Positions 7,606-16,797 of a stretch of 64,000 nucleotides of DNA are shown piece by piece. Both the position numbers and the translations under genes were made by a program. The stretch spans positions 319,321-383,320 of the forward strand of contig NZ_AUBU01000001.1 in the NCBI RefSeq assembly GCF_000429405.1, given 5' to 3'. Position 1 is the first letter of the stretch; each line of letters begins with the position of its first letter. Under the pieces are notes generated by a model that saw nothing but the letters and a program-made list of their open reading frames with translations, had not been told where the DNA came from and searched no databases. The DNA is from Algoriphagus marincola DSM 16067 (GTDB lineage Bacteria > Bacteroidota > Bacteroidia > Cytophagales > Cyclobacteriaceae).

Positions 7606-8532
7606 TCAAATAAATAAGGAGCTGATGGAGGTATTGCCTGTGACAGCGTGGATTGCCTTTGAGAAAAGGTCTGCTACACTGAGCACATGGATTTTGGATG
7701 ATTTTTGCTTGAGTGGAATCGTGTCTGTGATGACCAATTCTGCTAAAGCGGAGTTTTCGATATTTTCATAAGCCTTTCCAGAAAGAACTCCATGCGTTGC
7801 AATTGCTCTGACTGATTTTGCTCCTTTGTCCATGATGATTTGGGCAGCTTTGCAAAGTGTACCTGCAGTGTCTACCAAATCATCTACCAAAACTACATCC
7901 TTTCCTTCTACATCTCCAATCACCTGCATAGAGGCGATTTCGTTGGCTCTTTTTCTGTGCTTATCACAGACGACCATTTCTACTTCAAAATGCTTTGCGT
8001 AAGCCCTTGCTCTAGCTACACCACCCACATCAGGAGAGGCGAAAATGAGATCAGGCAGGTTCAGCATTTGCAAATAGGGCACAAAGATAGCTGATCCATT
8101 CAAATGATCCAATGGTATGTCAAAAAATCCTTGAATTTGACCAGCATGTAGATCACAGGTCATGATTCGGTCCGCACCAGCTGAAGTGAGCATATTGGCT
8201 ATTAATTTTGCCGCGATAGATACCCGAGGTCGATCTTTACGGTCTTGTCGGGCATATCCAAAGTAAGGGATAACTGCACAGACCTTGTAAGCACTGGCTC
8301 GCTTGGCCGCATCGATCATGAGGCAAAGTTCCAGAATATTATCGCTAGGAGGATTGGTTCCTTGGATAATAAAGACATTGCATCCACGAATGGATTCATT
8401 GTAGCTTGGAGACATTTCCCCATCGCTGAATCTTGATAGAGTTAAATCGCCAAGATTTTTCCCAAAATTCTTTGAAATTTTCTTGGCAAGATCCGTACTG
8501 TTTGATCCTGCAAATATTTTGACCTCGGACAT
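7606..8532 (-). CDS. prs: Ribose-phosphate pyrophosphokinase
   Basis: A 308-residue PRPP synthetase that makes phosphoribosyl pyrophosphate from ribose-5-phosphate and ATP for nucleotide, His and Trp synthesis. Visible signatures: FAGSNSTDLAKKI at the N-terminus, FSDGEMSPSYNESIRG, YARQDRKDRPR (flexible loop), MTCDLHAGQIQGFFDIP (metal-binding) and the PRPP-binding loop DVVLVDDLVDTAGTL. The first gene of prs-rplY-(pth), with a good promoter upstream. Confidence 0.97.
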   Translation of the reverse strand: MSEVKIFAGSNSTDLAKKISKNFGKNLGDLTLSRFSDGEMSPSYNESIRGCNVFIIQGTNPPSDNILELCLMIDAAKRASAYKVCAVIPYFGYARQDRKDRPRVSIAAKLIANMLTSAGADRIMTCDLHAGQIQGFFDIPLDHLNGSAIFVPYLQMLNLPDLIFASPDVGGVARARAYAKHFEVEMVVCDKHRKRANEIASMQVIGDVEGKDVVLVDDLVDTAGTLCKAAQIIMDKGAKSVRAIATHGVLSGKAYENIENSALAELVITDTIPLKQKSSKIHVLSVADLFSKAIHAVTGNTSISSLFI

Positions 8533-8576
8533 GAATGGATTGATTTAGAAGGAAGCAGTTTTGTTTTGATTTGAAA

Positions 8577-8608
8577 CAAAAGTAAGAATTTTTGATGGGG
8601 ATGGGAAA
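8577..8608 (-). promoter_or_regulatory. prs promoter
   Basis: Minus strand TTTC (8608-8605), 20 bases, then a perfect -7 box TACTTTTG (8584-8577), giving a leader of roughly 40 bases before the prs ATG. Confidence 0.65.
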
Positions 8609-8732
8609 GGACAAAGATTTTCTAAATGGTTTGTTGATTTTTCGGATGTTTAAAAAAAATGCTCAGGTTTTTTTATGAACCTCAATGAATCTGTATCTTT
8701 AAGAATATCAGCTTTTTAAAACTCTTTTTGAC

Positions 8733-11700
8733 ATGAACCATTCAAAACCTCTTCACTTAACTATAAGTCTAAATGACGCTGATGGGAATCCTGTTCCTAT
8801 AGAAACAATTGAAATCAATGGAAAAATTTTTTCGGCTGAGTTTTCAGATAAAAAGGAATCTCAGGAGGAAAAAGTGATTGAAGATGCGGTCGTGGTTCCG
8901 ATTGTGACAGACGCTGTAGAAGATGAAAAAAGTACACCAAAAGAAAAGGATAAGATTGGAATCCAAGAAATCAAACCAGTTGACTCTTCTGATGAATATG
9001 ATACGCTGGAAAAATTTGGAGGGAATGCCTTCCATCGGATGTTTTGGGGTACTTTGAAATATGAAGCTCTAGGTGATAATCGCTGTAAAGTCACATATCA
9101 GGGAGAAGAAGGTATTTTTTCACCCGAATATATCGGAATGTGGTTAGAGCCTTCTCGTGTTCACCGGAGTAGTTTTGAATATCCAGAGAGAGGGCGAAAT
9201 TATTTTCCAGGAGCCCTTACGGTTGTTTACTCACGAGTTTTGGAAGTTTTGGATGATAAAAATCTACTCGTTGATTTCCCTTACAATGGAGGGAACCTTG
9301 AAAGCCCCAAGGTAATGGATAAGCAAGATGGGATCTTCTTTTTTGACAATCGATTTGCTATCGAGTCATGGGCGTCCTCAATCGGTAGAAAATCCACGCT
9401 CAAAGCTAGGGCGGGACAAGTTTATGGAGTATTAGGGATGCCGAAAATAGTGGTGCCTCCCGATAGTACGTGGAACTTTGAAACTCTAGGGGAAGGACCT
9501 TCAGCAGCTATTCATTTAATGTGGTCTGATGCTTTCAATGGTGATAAATATGGGAGAGGTTTGGAGCAGCCGGGCAGTTTTAGTGAAACCTTCGGCGAAA
9601 ATGGAGCGCTATTCCATTTACCGGACATGGGAAAAGTGGATATAAATTTTGAATGGCAATTTTTGCCTTCTAATTATTCACAGCGAGTAGTGCAATTTGG
9701 GTCTCCTAATGGCTTGATTTTTTCTGATTCTTCCGCATTCAGTTATCAATACGGGCTTAAAAGGTTTAGAAACACAGATCAATATCGTATTCGAAAGGCA
9801 ATGGAAGATGCTTTGGGATTCGTTCGGCCGGGTACTTCCTTTTCAATGCCCAACCAAGGATATTGTAATGGTGGAGGTATTCATGACGAAAGAGATGTCA
9901 AGGAGTTTTGCACCTATCGCTTTGAAGGGGACTGGTATTCGAAAGATTTGAATAATATGAAAGCCAGGCAAAGTGGTGGACTGCGTATAGAGTGGGAAGG
10001 AGAAAGTTCAGATCAGCGAGGGAGGTTTATAGAATTGGAATCCCTAAAACCCTTTAGGTTTGAAGGTATCAGGCTTAGAATGCTTGATCATCAAACTATC
10101 GAACTTGATGATCCTAATTTTAGCTGGTATCATTTGGCATGTCAGGAATGGACAGGAGGAACAAGTACAAGTTCGGAAACTGTCCATCTAATTGTAGATG
10201 GGTATAGAGTTGGGTTGAATTCTAATGGGGATCATTGGTTGGTTCACGGGGATGAAGACTTATCAGGTGTCTCCTTTTCTGCAAGGCAGGTCAAGACCTT
10301 TGATAAAATTCCTACAATAGGCGATATAATTTCCCAAGATCTAGATGACTTTTCAAAGAATGGAATAATAGGTAAAAAAGGCCCTAATATCTTAGAAATC
10401 TGGGGTTGGAGCGTCCAAAAGGGAGATGTATTCACGTTTGCAGGCCAAAAGTTTGAAATAATCAAAACCAATCGAAAATGGAAGACTTGGGCACAATTTG
10501 CCGAGCAGTATTCTTCTCCTCCTTCCAGATTAAAACGAGGAGATCGAAGAGTGACATATACTGAAATTGAATTGGATAAGCCTATAGATGATCCGGTTTC
10601 GTCAATTGAGCTGAAAGTAGAAAAAAGTGCTCTAGGACACCTTCTGAATGGAAGAGTAATTGAAGGGTGTCAGGCTGTTTGGAACTTTGGTAATGACTCA
10701 CCAGGGCATTTAATGTATACTGACTACAATGTAAACATGGTAATGAGGAATGTGGAAATCCATGGAATGATCCGTAGTACCTCCAGGCCTCTTTGGACCG
10801 AAATAAGTGATGAGCTATCTGGAACTATAAAGTCCTTTTCGGTTGGAAGTTTGGGAAGCGATAGTTGGAAAAAAGGAATGTCTGTAGTTCTCTTCGATCC
10901 CCATTCAGGGATAAAAGAAGAGCTTGTTTTGTCAAAAAGCTATTCTGGTAAGGCAGAGAGGGTTTATGTAGAACCTAAAGAGTTATCTGGGACTTTTCCC
11001 AAAGGTTCTATTTTAACTTGTATGTATTCATTATGCTCTGAGGCCCGTTTTGAGAATGTGTTTTTTGTAAATGAGGATTTAAGTCCATGCTACTCAGAGC
11101 GTATTGATTATCGACCACAGGGTCTGCGGCTTCGCCAATTATTGACAGATAATGATGGTTTTCGGGTTAAAATAAAAGGGGGTAGAATAAGTTGGTATAG
11201 CAATTTGGATAATTTGTTTGAGCCAGAAGTGGAGCTTTCGAATCATCCTCATTTGGTCAATCCAAAATCTGTGGTGCCTGTAATCCTTAACCCAATTTTT
11301 ATGGATAAAAAAGGGGCCCGGTTTGGCTTTCAACAAAAAGGAACTAAAATACAGGAGCTTTATTTTCCCAATAGAGTAGTTGTACGGGATCAGTTTGAGG
11401 TTGATTTGAGTAATTCTGAGATTCAGGCAGACCTTTGGATAGAAGGGAACGGGAAGATTATTCTGGATAGATTCAAATCACTCAATTTTGAAGAAAATAA
11501 TCAAGAAATGGCCTACGGATTCAATCTGACAATTCAAGAGAGATTCTCTAAAATTCAGAAATTGGTTTTAAAGGGTAAAGAAGGATCATCGGCCTTAAAC
11601 GTTGCTTCAAAAATACCTATAGGAGCTCTTGAGATAGATTTAAAAGATTGGAAGCTTCAACCGGGGATTTTTAATGCAGGCGGTTTTCAGACTCAGCAGA

Positions 11701-11747
11701 ATAAAAATGATCCTGATTATAAAAAGTATATTAAAATCGAATCCTAA
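8733..11747 (+). CDS. Large protein of unknown function, 1004 residues
   Basis: I do not recognise this family. The frame is intact from ATG 8733 to TAA. There is no signal peptide or membrane segment. Residues about 40-90 are a charged, low-complexity linker rich in Glu, Lys and Asp; the rest is beta-rich with many Trp, Tyr, Gly and Asn residues. Segments such as MVMRNVEIHGMI (near 670) and ARFENVFFVNED look like rungs of a right-handed beta-helix, so a tail-spike-like or polysaccharide-related fold is one possibility. No catalytic motif is evident. It stands alone between divergent prs and a terminator-separated peptidase gene. Weak promoter TTTT-N19-TATCTTTA sits upstream. Confidence 0.8.
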   Translation: MNHSKPLHLTISLNDADGNPVPIETIEINGKIFSAEFSDKKESQEEKVIEDAVVVPIVTDAVEDEKSTPKEKDKIGIQEIKPVDSSDEYDTLEKFGGNAFHRMFWGTLKYEALGDNRCKVTYQGEEGIFSPEYIGMWLEPSRVHRSSFEYPERGRNYFPGALTVVYSRVLEVLDDKNLLVDFPYNGGNLESPKVMDKQDGIFFFDNRFAIESWASSIGRKSTLKARAGQVYGVLGMPKIVVPPDSTWNFETLGEGPSAAIHLMWSDAFNGDKYGRGLEQPGSFSETFGENGALFHLPDMGKVDINFEWQFLPSNYSQRVVQFGSPNGLIFSDSSAFSYQYGLKRFRNTDQYRIRKAMEDALGFVRPGTSFSMPNQGYCNGGGIHDERDVKEFCTYRFEGDWYSKDLNNMKARQSGGLRIEWEGESSDQRGRFIELESLKPFRFEGIRLRMLDHQTIELDDPNFSWYHLACQEWTGGTSTSSETVHLIVDGYRVGLNSNGDHWLVHGDEDLSGVSFSARQVKTFDKIPTIGDIISQDLDDFSKNGIIGKKGPNILEIWGWSVQKGDVFTFAGQKFEIIKTNRKWKTWAQFAEQYSSPPSRLKRGDRRVTYTEIELDKPIDDPVSSIELKVEKSALGHLLNGRVIEGCQAVWNFGNDSPGHLMYTDYNVNMVMRNVEIHGMIRSTSRPLWTEISDELSGTIKSFSVGSLGSDSWKKGMSVVLFDPHSGIKEELVLSKSYSGKAERVYVEPKELSGTFPKGSILTCMYSLCSEARFENVFFVNEDLSPCYSERIDYRPQGLRLRQLLTDNDGFRVKIKGGRISWYSNLDNLFEPEVELSNHPHLVNPKSVVPVILNPIFMDKKGARFGFQQKGTKIQELYFPNRVVVRDQFEVDLSNSEIQADLWIEGNGKIILDRFKSLNFEENNQEMAYGFNLTIQERFSKIQKLVLKGKEGSSALNVASKIPIGALEIDLKDWKLQPGIFNAGGFQTQQNKNDPDYKKYIKIES

Positions 11748-11774
11748 TTTTTCCGATCCTGTAAAAATTCCGAT

Positions 11775-11809
11775 AAAGAGGTTACTTACTACAAGGACCT
11801 CTTTTTTTT
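11775..11809 (+). terminator. Intrinsic terminator after the 1004-residue ORF
   Basis: AAAGAGGT (11775-11782) pairs with ACCTCTTT (11797-11804), followed by a T-run. It isolates the orphan gene from the downstream peptidase. Confidence 0.8.
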
Positions 11810-11848
11810 AGTTTATTTTAGAGAAATGATCAATCGCAAATCAAGCTT

Positions 11849-14560
11849 ATGACAAAAAATTTATTCAAACTGTTTCTACTTGTTTTTCTCTTCTCAGGGA
11901 TAAAACTTCAAGCCCAGCAAGTGCCCACACCCAAGTCTCACTTTGGGTTTGAAATAGGGGATGATTATTTGCTGGCAAACTTTACTCAAGCTGAGGCTTA
12001 CTTCAAGAAGGTGTCAGATGCCTCTGATCGAGTCATGTTGACCAGTATTGGCAAGACTGAATTTGGGCGGAATCAACCCATGATGATTGTCACAGCACCC
12101 GAGAATTTTGCCCAATTGGAGAAATACAAGGAAATTTCCCAAAAGCTCGCACGTGCTGAAATGACGAGGGAAGAGGCAGAGGAACTCATCAAACAAGGGA
12201 AACCTGTGGTTTGGATTGATGGTGGCCTTCATGCGAATGAAGTGGTGGGAGCGCATCAACTCATCCAAACACTCTATGAACTCGCTTCTAGTAATGACGA
12301 GGAGACACTGAAGATTCTCGAAAATGTCATCATTCTATTAGTTCATGCGAATCCAGATGGAATGGAAATTATGTCGGATTGGTATATGAGAAAGGAAGAC
12401 CCGACAAAAAGGGATCAAAACATCCCAGTTCTTTATCAAAAGTATGTTGGGCATGATAATAACCGGGATTTTTACATGAACAATATGTCTGAGGCTACCA
12501 ATATTTCGCTTCAGCAATATGTAGAGTGGATCCCACAGATCATCTACAATCATCATCAGTCAGGCCCTCCAGGATCTGTAGTGGCAGGCCCTCCATACCG
12601 AGATCCATTTAATCATGTTTTCGACCCTTTGATCATCACAAGCTTAGATGCAGTAGGCGCCGCGATGATCAACCGAATGCACCAGGAAGACAAGCCTGGA
12701 TACACCCGCTTAGATGGCTCAGTTTTTTCTACTTGGTGGAATGGTGGACTTCGTACAACACCATATTATCACAATCAGATAGGTATTCTTACCGAAATTA
12801 TCGGGAATCCCACACCATCCCAAGTGCCTTTGGTCCCTGAGCGATTGATTCCGAATAATGGTACTCCATACCCAGTCACACCAAGAGATTGGCACTTCAA
12901 GACTTCTATTGATTATTCTGTGTCGCTGAATTATGCGATTCTCAATCACGCGGTTCGGCATGGGGATGAATTGTTGAGGAATATTTATCTCATGGGTAGA
13001 AGATCCATAGAGAAAGGCCAAAAGGATACCTGGACTCCTTATCCAAAATATGCCCAAGCAGTAGAAGATGCTTATGAGAAGGCTCGTGATGAAGGAAAGG
13101 TGCAGGCTTCTCGAAATTGGCGCTCAGGTTTGCCACGTGAGTTCTACGAGGAGGTTTACCAAGATCAGGAGCGCAAGGACCCTTATGGCTATATTTTATC
13201 AGCAGACCAGCCCGATTTTCCTACTGCGATTAAGTTTTTAAATGCTTTGATCAAATCAGGAATAAAAGTTCACAAAGCCACACAAGATTTTAATGTCAAT
13301 GGCAAGTCCTATCCAGCTGGCTCCTACATTGTGAAGACAGCTCAGGCATTTCGTCCCCATGTGATCGACATGTTTGAGCCGCAGGATCACCCCAATGATT
13401 TCTTGTATCCTGGAGGACCTCCGATCCGTCCTTACGATGCAGCAGGTTGGACTTTAGCTTTCCAGATGGGTTCAGAGATTGATCGGATCATGGAAGACTT
13501 TGATGGGCCTTTTGAGGCAGTTCCTTATGGGGAAATACAAACTCCCCCAGCAAAGACCTTGGCTAATGGCTCTGGCTATTTAATTGATGTGCGTGGAAAT
13601 AATGCCTTCATGGCTGTAAATGATCTATTGAAAGCGAAAGTGAAGGTTTTCAGAACTACCGATACAGTGGATGGTTTGCCAGCAGGGTCATTTTATGTTG
13701 GCTTAGCTGGTAAAGTGGTCTTACAAAAAGCTGCCCAAGAGTATGGTGTCTATGGCAAGCCAAGCTCCAAGCCAAGAGAACTGAAAGAAATAAGCCCCGC
13801 AAGAATAGGTTTGTATGATTATTATGGTGGATCTATGCCGTCCGGTTGGGTAAGATGGATGCTAGAGCAGTTTCATTTTGATTTTAAGCAGGTGTTTCCA
13901 AAAGAAATCAATGCAGGTAACCTGAATGAAAACTATGATGTGCTTCTTTTCATTGGGCCTGGAATCCCTTCGGTTGGAAGCCGTGGTGGAGGTCGTTCGC
14001 AGCCCGATGAGTCTGAAATTGACGAGCAATACCATCACATGCTTGGTAATTTCACCGCTCAAGAGTCAGTTCCTGCAGTCAGAGAGTTTATTGAAAAAGG
14101 AGGGCAAGTGATCACAGTTGGGTCGGCTACTGAGTTGGCTTTTCATCTGGGTCTACCAGTCAAAGATGCGCTCGTAGAAATGAACGCCGATGGAGAAGAG
14201 AGTCCGCTTAGTGGAGAGAAATACTATATTCCAGGGTCAGTCTTGGAGATGCATGTAGATAACAGCCAGCCTATCAATTACGGAATGGGATCAACATCTT
14301 ATATCATGTTCAACCGATCTCCAGTATTCAAGCTTACTCCCGAAGCAAGTAATAAAGGAGTGAAAGCGATCGCTTGGTTTGGGGAAGAAGAGCCGCTTCG
14401 AAGTGGCTGGGCTTGGGGTCAATCTTATCTCAGAAACGGAGTGACAGCTTTTGAAGCAGGCTTAGGAAAGGGTAAATTCTATGCCTTTGGACCTGAAATT
14501 ACCTTCCGTGCACAGTCACATGGGACATTCAAAATGTTGTTTAACGGGCTCTATAAATAA
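11849..14560 (+). CDS. Secreted M14-family zinc carboxypeptidase
   Basis: A 903-residue exported protein with signal peptide MTKNLFKLFLLVFLFSGIKLQAQ. The M14 carboxypeptidase domain spans about residues 40-380: the HxxE zinc motif is in DGGLHANEVVGAHQL, the third zinc His in IIYNHHQSGPPGS, and a candidate catalytic Glu in GILTEIIGNP. The C-terminal half (about 400-900) is much longer than in classical carboxypeptidases and contains a segment YDVLLFIGPGIPS and an FIEKGGQVITVGSATELAF stretch resembling a glutamine-amidotransferase-like fold. Such large M14 proteins are common in Bacteroidota and are thought to degrade extracellular peptides. Single gene flanked by terminators. Confidence 0.9.
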   Translation: MTKNLFKLFLLVFLFSGIKLQAQQVPTPKSHFGFEIGDDYLLANFTQAEAYFKKVSDASDRVMLTSIGKTEFGRNQPMMIVTAPENFAQLEKYKEISQKLARAEMTREEAEELIKQGKPVVWIDGGLHANEVVGAHQLIQTLYELASSNDEETLKILENVIILLVHANPDGMEIMSDWYMRKEDPTKRDQNIPVLYQKYVGHDNNRDFYMNNMSEATNISLQQYVEWIPQIIYNHHQSGPPGSVVAGPPYRDPFNHVFDPLIITSLDAVGAAMINRMHQEDKPGYTRLDGSVFSTWWNGGLRTTPYYHNQIGILTEIIGNPTPSQVPLVPERLIPNNGTPYPVTPRDWHFKTSIDYSVSLNYAILNHAVRHGDELLRNIYLMGRRSIEKGQKDTWTPYPKYAQAVEDAYEKARDEGKVQASRNWRSGLPREFYEEVYQDQERKDPYGYILSADQPDFPTAIKFLNALIKSGIKVHKATQDFNVNGKSYPAGSYIVKTAQAFRPHVIDMFEPQDHPNDFLYPGGPPIRPYDAAGWTLAFQMGSEIDRIMEDFDGPFEAVPYGEIQTPPAKTLANGSGYLIDVRGNNAFMAVNDLLKAKVKVFRTTDTVDGLPAGSFYVGLAGKVVLQKAAQEYGVYGKPSSKPRELKEISPARIGLYDYYGGSMPSGWVRWMLEQFHFDFKQVFPKEINAGNLNENYDVLLFIGPGIPSVGSRGGGRSQPDESEIDEQYHHMLGNFTAQESVPAVREFIEKGGQVITVGSATELAFHLGLPVKDALVEMNADGEESPLSGEKYYIPGSVLEMHVDNSQPINYGMGSTSYIMFNRSPVFKLTPEASNKGVKAIAWFGEEEPLRSGWAWGQSYLRNGVTAFEAGLGKGKFYAFGPEITFRAQSHGTFKMLFNGLYK

Positions 14561-14577
14561 TAATCAAGATTCCGGAA

Positions 14578-14614
14578 TGAAAGGCCATATTCTAATAAGG
14601 ATATGGCTTTTTTT
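14578..14614 (+). terminator. Intrinsic terminator after the M14 peptidase gene
   Basis: An AAAG-GCCATAT arm pairs with ATATGGCTTT across a short loop and is followed by a T-run, 17 bases after the stop. Confidence 0.75.
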
Positions 14615-14657
14615 CAGCAAAGTTTAAACTCCTCTCATCAATTTCGTTTATTGAGGT

Positions 14658-15386
14658 ATGGATACTTATCAGCACTACGTTCAGGCAGAACTTACATCAT
14701 GGTTATATATGATGAAAAAACCACCTTCCATAGGAGGTAGGCTGACTCACGGTGTACAGCGAAAAATTAATCAGATTATCCCAGATAAAATTCACAAAGT
14801 AGTCACCGCTGCCATTGAGAATATAGTCAAAGCTGTCATTACAGGATCCTCTTGGATTGTACCGAAAGCTTCTGAAAGCCTTTCTTTGAAAGAGCGTGAA
14901 ATGAAAGTGCGAACCCGAATCAAATGGTACCGTAATTCGGCTTCTGCAGAGGGGGCTATCACAGGGGCAGGAGGGATTCTAATGGGTTTTGCGGATTTTC
15001 CAGCTTTCCTAGCGATCAAGATGAAAATGCTCTTCGATATAGCTGCTCTCTATGGATATGATACCAAGAATTATCAGGAGCGACTTTTTTTGCTCTATGT
15101 TTTTCAGCTAAGCTTCTCCTCTCAAAAACGTCGGAACGAACTGATTGAGCGTATAGAAAATTGGGATTCGTTTAAAGAGAATCTTCCGAAGACTTATGAT
15201 GAGTTTGATTGGCGTACCTTTCAGCTGGACTATCGGGATTATATTGACTTGGCTAAGCTTGCTCAGCTCATTCCTCTCGTAGGAGCACCTGTCGGAGCCT
15301 TGGCTAATTATAAGCTAAGTGAGCAGCTAGGTAAGAATGCGATGAATGCTTATCGCCTCAGGATGCTAGAAGCAAAAAAGCCCTAA
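14658..15386 (+). CDS. EcsC-family protein
   Basis: A 242-residue protein resembling the EcsC family. Typical features are the N-terminal amphipathic helices, a glycine-rich hydrophobic stretch EGAITGAGGILMGFADFPAFLAIKMKMLFDIAALYGYD (about residues 95-135, split by charged residues) and a second hydrophobic segment LAQLIPLVGAPVGALANY near the C-terminus. In Bacillus EcsC is encoded with an ABC transporter; no transporter is linked here. It is likely membrane-associated. Role unknown. The stop codon lies inside the terminator stem. Confidence 0.8.
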   Translation: MDTYQHYVQAELTSWLYMMKKPPSIGGRLTHGVQRKINQIIPDKIHKVVTAAIENIVKAVITGSSWIVPKASESLSLKEREMKVRTRIKWYRNSASAEGAITGAGGILMGFADFPAFLAIKMKMLFDIAALYGYDTKNYQERLFLLYVFQLSFSSQKRRNELIERIENWDSFKENLPKTYDEFDWRTFQLDYRDYIDLAKLAQLIPLVGAPVGALANYKLSEQLGKNAMNAYRLRMLEAKKP

Positions 15387-15408
15387 ATCTTTCGAATTAG
15401 GGCTTTTT
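15375..15408 (+). terminator. Intrinsic terminator overlapping the EcsC gene stop
   Basis: AAAAAGCCCTAA (15375-15386, including the stop TAA) pairs with TTAGGGCTTTTT (15397-15408). It is symmetrical enough also to serve the tRNA-Gln transcript arriving from the other strand. Confidence 0.85.
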
Positions 15409-15410
15409 GT

Positions 15411-15482
15411 TGGTCTACTAGGGCTCGAACCTAGACTCTTCTGAACCAAAATCAGACGTGTTGCCAGTTACACCATAGACCA
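15411..15482 (-). tRNA. tRNA-Gln (anticodon TTG)
   Basis: On the minus strand the acceptor arms TGGTCTA and TAGACCA pair perfectly. The D-arm region is GTGTAACTGGCAAC; the anticodon stem-loop is CTGA-TTTTGGT-TCAG with anticodon TTG; the T-loop is GGTTCGAGC. The CCA end is not encoded. U1-A72 is the pair expected of tRNA-Gln. The gene ends next to the EcsC terminator and has its own promoter at 15523-15554. Confidence 0.96.
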
Positions 15483-15522
15483 GTTTGAGACGGAAGTCCT
15501 TGCGACCTCCCTTAAAGTGACA

Positions 15523-15554
15523 CAAAGGTAGAATTCTGTATTTTTTTTTCCAAG
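15523..15554 (-). promoter_or_regulatory. tRNA-Gln promoter
   Basis: Minus strand CTTG (15554-15551), 20 bases, TACCTTTG (15530-15523), a perfect -7 box, about 40 bases before the mature tRNA 5' end. The remaining gap up to the small gene at 15764 is AT-rich and holds nothing else I can name. Confidence 0.7.
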
Positions 15555-15763
15555 CTAGAAATGAAAGATTTTTCAATTATTTACTTAAACTAAAGACTTT
15601 TTCATTAGGTCAATAAAAAAAATATGAAATAATATCGCTTAATTTTTTCTTCGCAATCGATTGAAAAATTACAATACTGTTAATATTCAGTTACTTATAT
15701 TGATAAAATGAAAATATTTACCTTGTTTTGCTTCGAATTTTAAGAAAACACAACTCGAAAGCT

Positions 15764-16015
15764 ATGAAAGTAGAAAAAATGGAAAAGACTGTAATTGAAA
15801 CAGTCAGCAAGCTGGAGAAGCTGAAGGTGGGAGAATCTTTAGCAGCTGAATTGTCTTGGTGCTGGTTTAGCTACAAGAATGACCAAAATCCGGTTGGTCT
15901 GGTAGAAAAGTCAGAGAAGGCTTTGGAACTTTTCAAAGCAGCTCGTGAAAAAAACAGCCGTGCTGTTTCCAAGAAATTGGTGGAAGACCTAGAGAAGATC
16001 TTGGTACTAAACTAA
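15764..16015 (+). CDS. Small hypothetical protein, 83 residues
   Basis: A short, highly charged, mostly helical protein beginning MKVEKMEKTVIE, with an unusual aromatic cluster SWCWFSYKNDQNP near residue 32 and a C-terminal KKLVEDLEKIL helix. I chose the ATG at 15764; a TTG at 15728 would add 12 residues but has no support. No known domain is recognised. Its size, Lys/Glu content and isolation behind a strong symmetrical terminator suggest a small cytoplasmic, possibly nucleic-acid- or ribosome-associated protein; that is conjecture. Confidence 0.7.
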   Translation: MKVEKMEKTVIETVSKLEKLKVGESLAAELSWCWFSYKNDQNPVGLVEKSEKALELFKAAREKNSRAVSKKLVEDLEKILVLN

Positions 16016-16017
16016 AC

Positions 16018-16047
16018 AAAAAAAGGGCTGAATTTCAGCCCTTTTTT
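16018..16047. terminator. Bidirectional terminator between the small protein gene and rplI
   Basis: AAAAAGGGCTGAA / TTCAGCCCTTTTT, a near-perfect symmetrical stem with A-run on one side and T-run on the other, placed between two convergent genes so it can serve both. Confidence 0.9.
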
Positions 16048-16065
16048 ATTTTTATCAAGTCGAGA

Positions 16066-16509
16066 TTACTCTGCGACTACTACGAATTTTACGTCTGTTT
16101 TTACTTCTCTGTGAAGGTCAACCTCTGCGACAAATTCACCGGCACCGTCGACAGGAGTATTGATAGCGATCTTCTTTCGATCAATATCAAATCCTTGTGC
16201 TGCCAAGGCGTCAGAAATTTGAAGGGTGGTTACTTTTCCGAAGATTTTTCCAGTTTCACCGATTTTAGCTTTGATTTCAAGCGTTACGCCAGAAAGCTTG
16301 CTTGCGATCTCATCAGCATCTGCTTTGATTTTCTCAGCTTTGTGAGCGGCTTGCTTAATGTTTTCAGCTAGGATCTTCTTATTAGAAGAAGTGGCCAAAA
16401 CGGCATATCCTTGAGGGATGAGGTAATTGCGTCCATATCCAGGCTTCACACTTACCAAATCATTTTTATAGCCGAGACCTTTGATGTCTGTTTTTAGTAT
16501 AATTTCCAT
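16066..16509 (-). CDS. rplI: 50S ribosomal protein L9
   Basis: 147 residues with the L9 N-terminal domain MEIILKTDIKGLGYKNDLVSVKPGYGRNYLIPQGYA, a long connecting helix (KKILAENIKQAAHKAEKI) and the C-terminal domain KIGETGKIFGKVT. Normal length. Last gene of rpsF-rpsR-rplI, 36 bases after rpsR. Confidence 0.97.
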   Translation of the reverse strand: MEIILKTDIKGLGYKNDLVSVKPGYGRNYLIPQGYAVLATSSNKKILAENIKQAAHKAEKIKADADEIASKLSGVTLEIKAKIGETGKIFGKVTTLQISDALAAQGFDIDRKKIAINTPVDGAGEFVAEVDLHREVKTDVKFVVVAE

Positions 16510-16545
16510 TTCTGTTTAGCTTTTAGAATGATAGGATGATGTGAA

Positions 16546-16797
16546 TTACTTCAATCCGTCAGTTACAAATGGTAGTAAAGCCAAATGTCTAGCTTTCTTA
16601 ACTGCTTGTGCAACTTTACGCTGATACTTTGCAGAGTTACCAGTCAATCTTCTTGGAAGGATCTTTCCTTGCTCATTGACAAATTTCAAAAGGAAGTTAG
16701 GGTCTTTGTAATCGATATACTTGATCCCGTGCTTCTTGAATCGGCAGTATTTTTTCTTTACTTCGCCTCTGTTGATTGGTTCGTTGAATAGTGTCAT
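16546..16797 (-). CDS. rpsR: 30S ribosomal protein S18
   Basis: 83 residues with the S18 core [50 protein letters not shown] (only characteristic parts cited here: [10 protein letters not shown] and ARHLALLPF). The ATG overlaps the rpsF stop (ATGA), matching the stoichiometric S6:S18 pair. Confidence 0.97.
   Translation of the reverse strand: MTLFNEPINRGEVKKKYCRFKKHGIKYIDYKDPNFLLKFVNEQGKILPRRLTGNSAKYQRKVAQAVKKARHLALLPFVTDGLK

Noticed and set aside
15728-15763. TTG start 12 codons upstream of the small protein gene
   Set aside because: Adds a poorly composed N-terminus; ATG 15764 gives a compact frame with the same stop.
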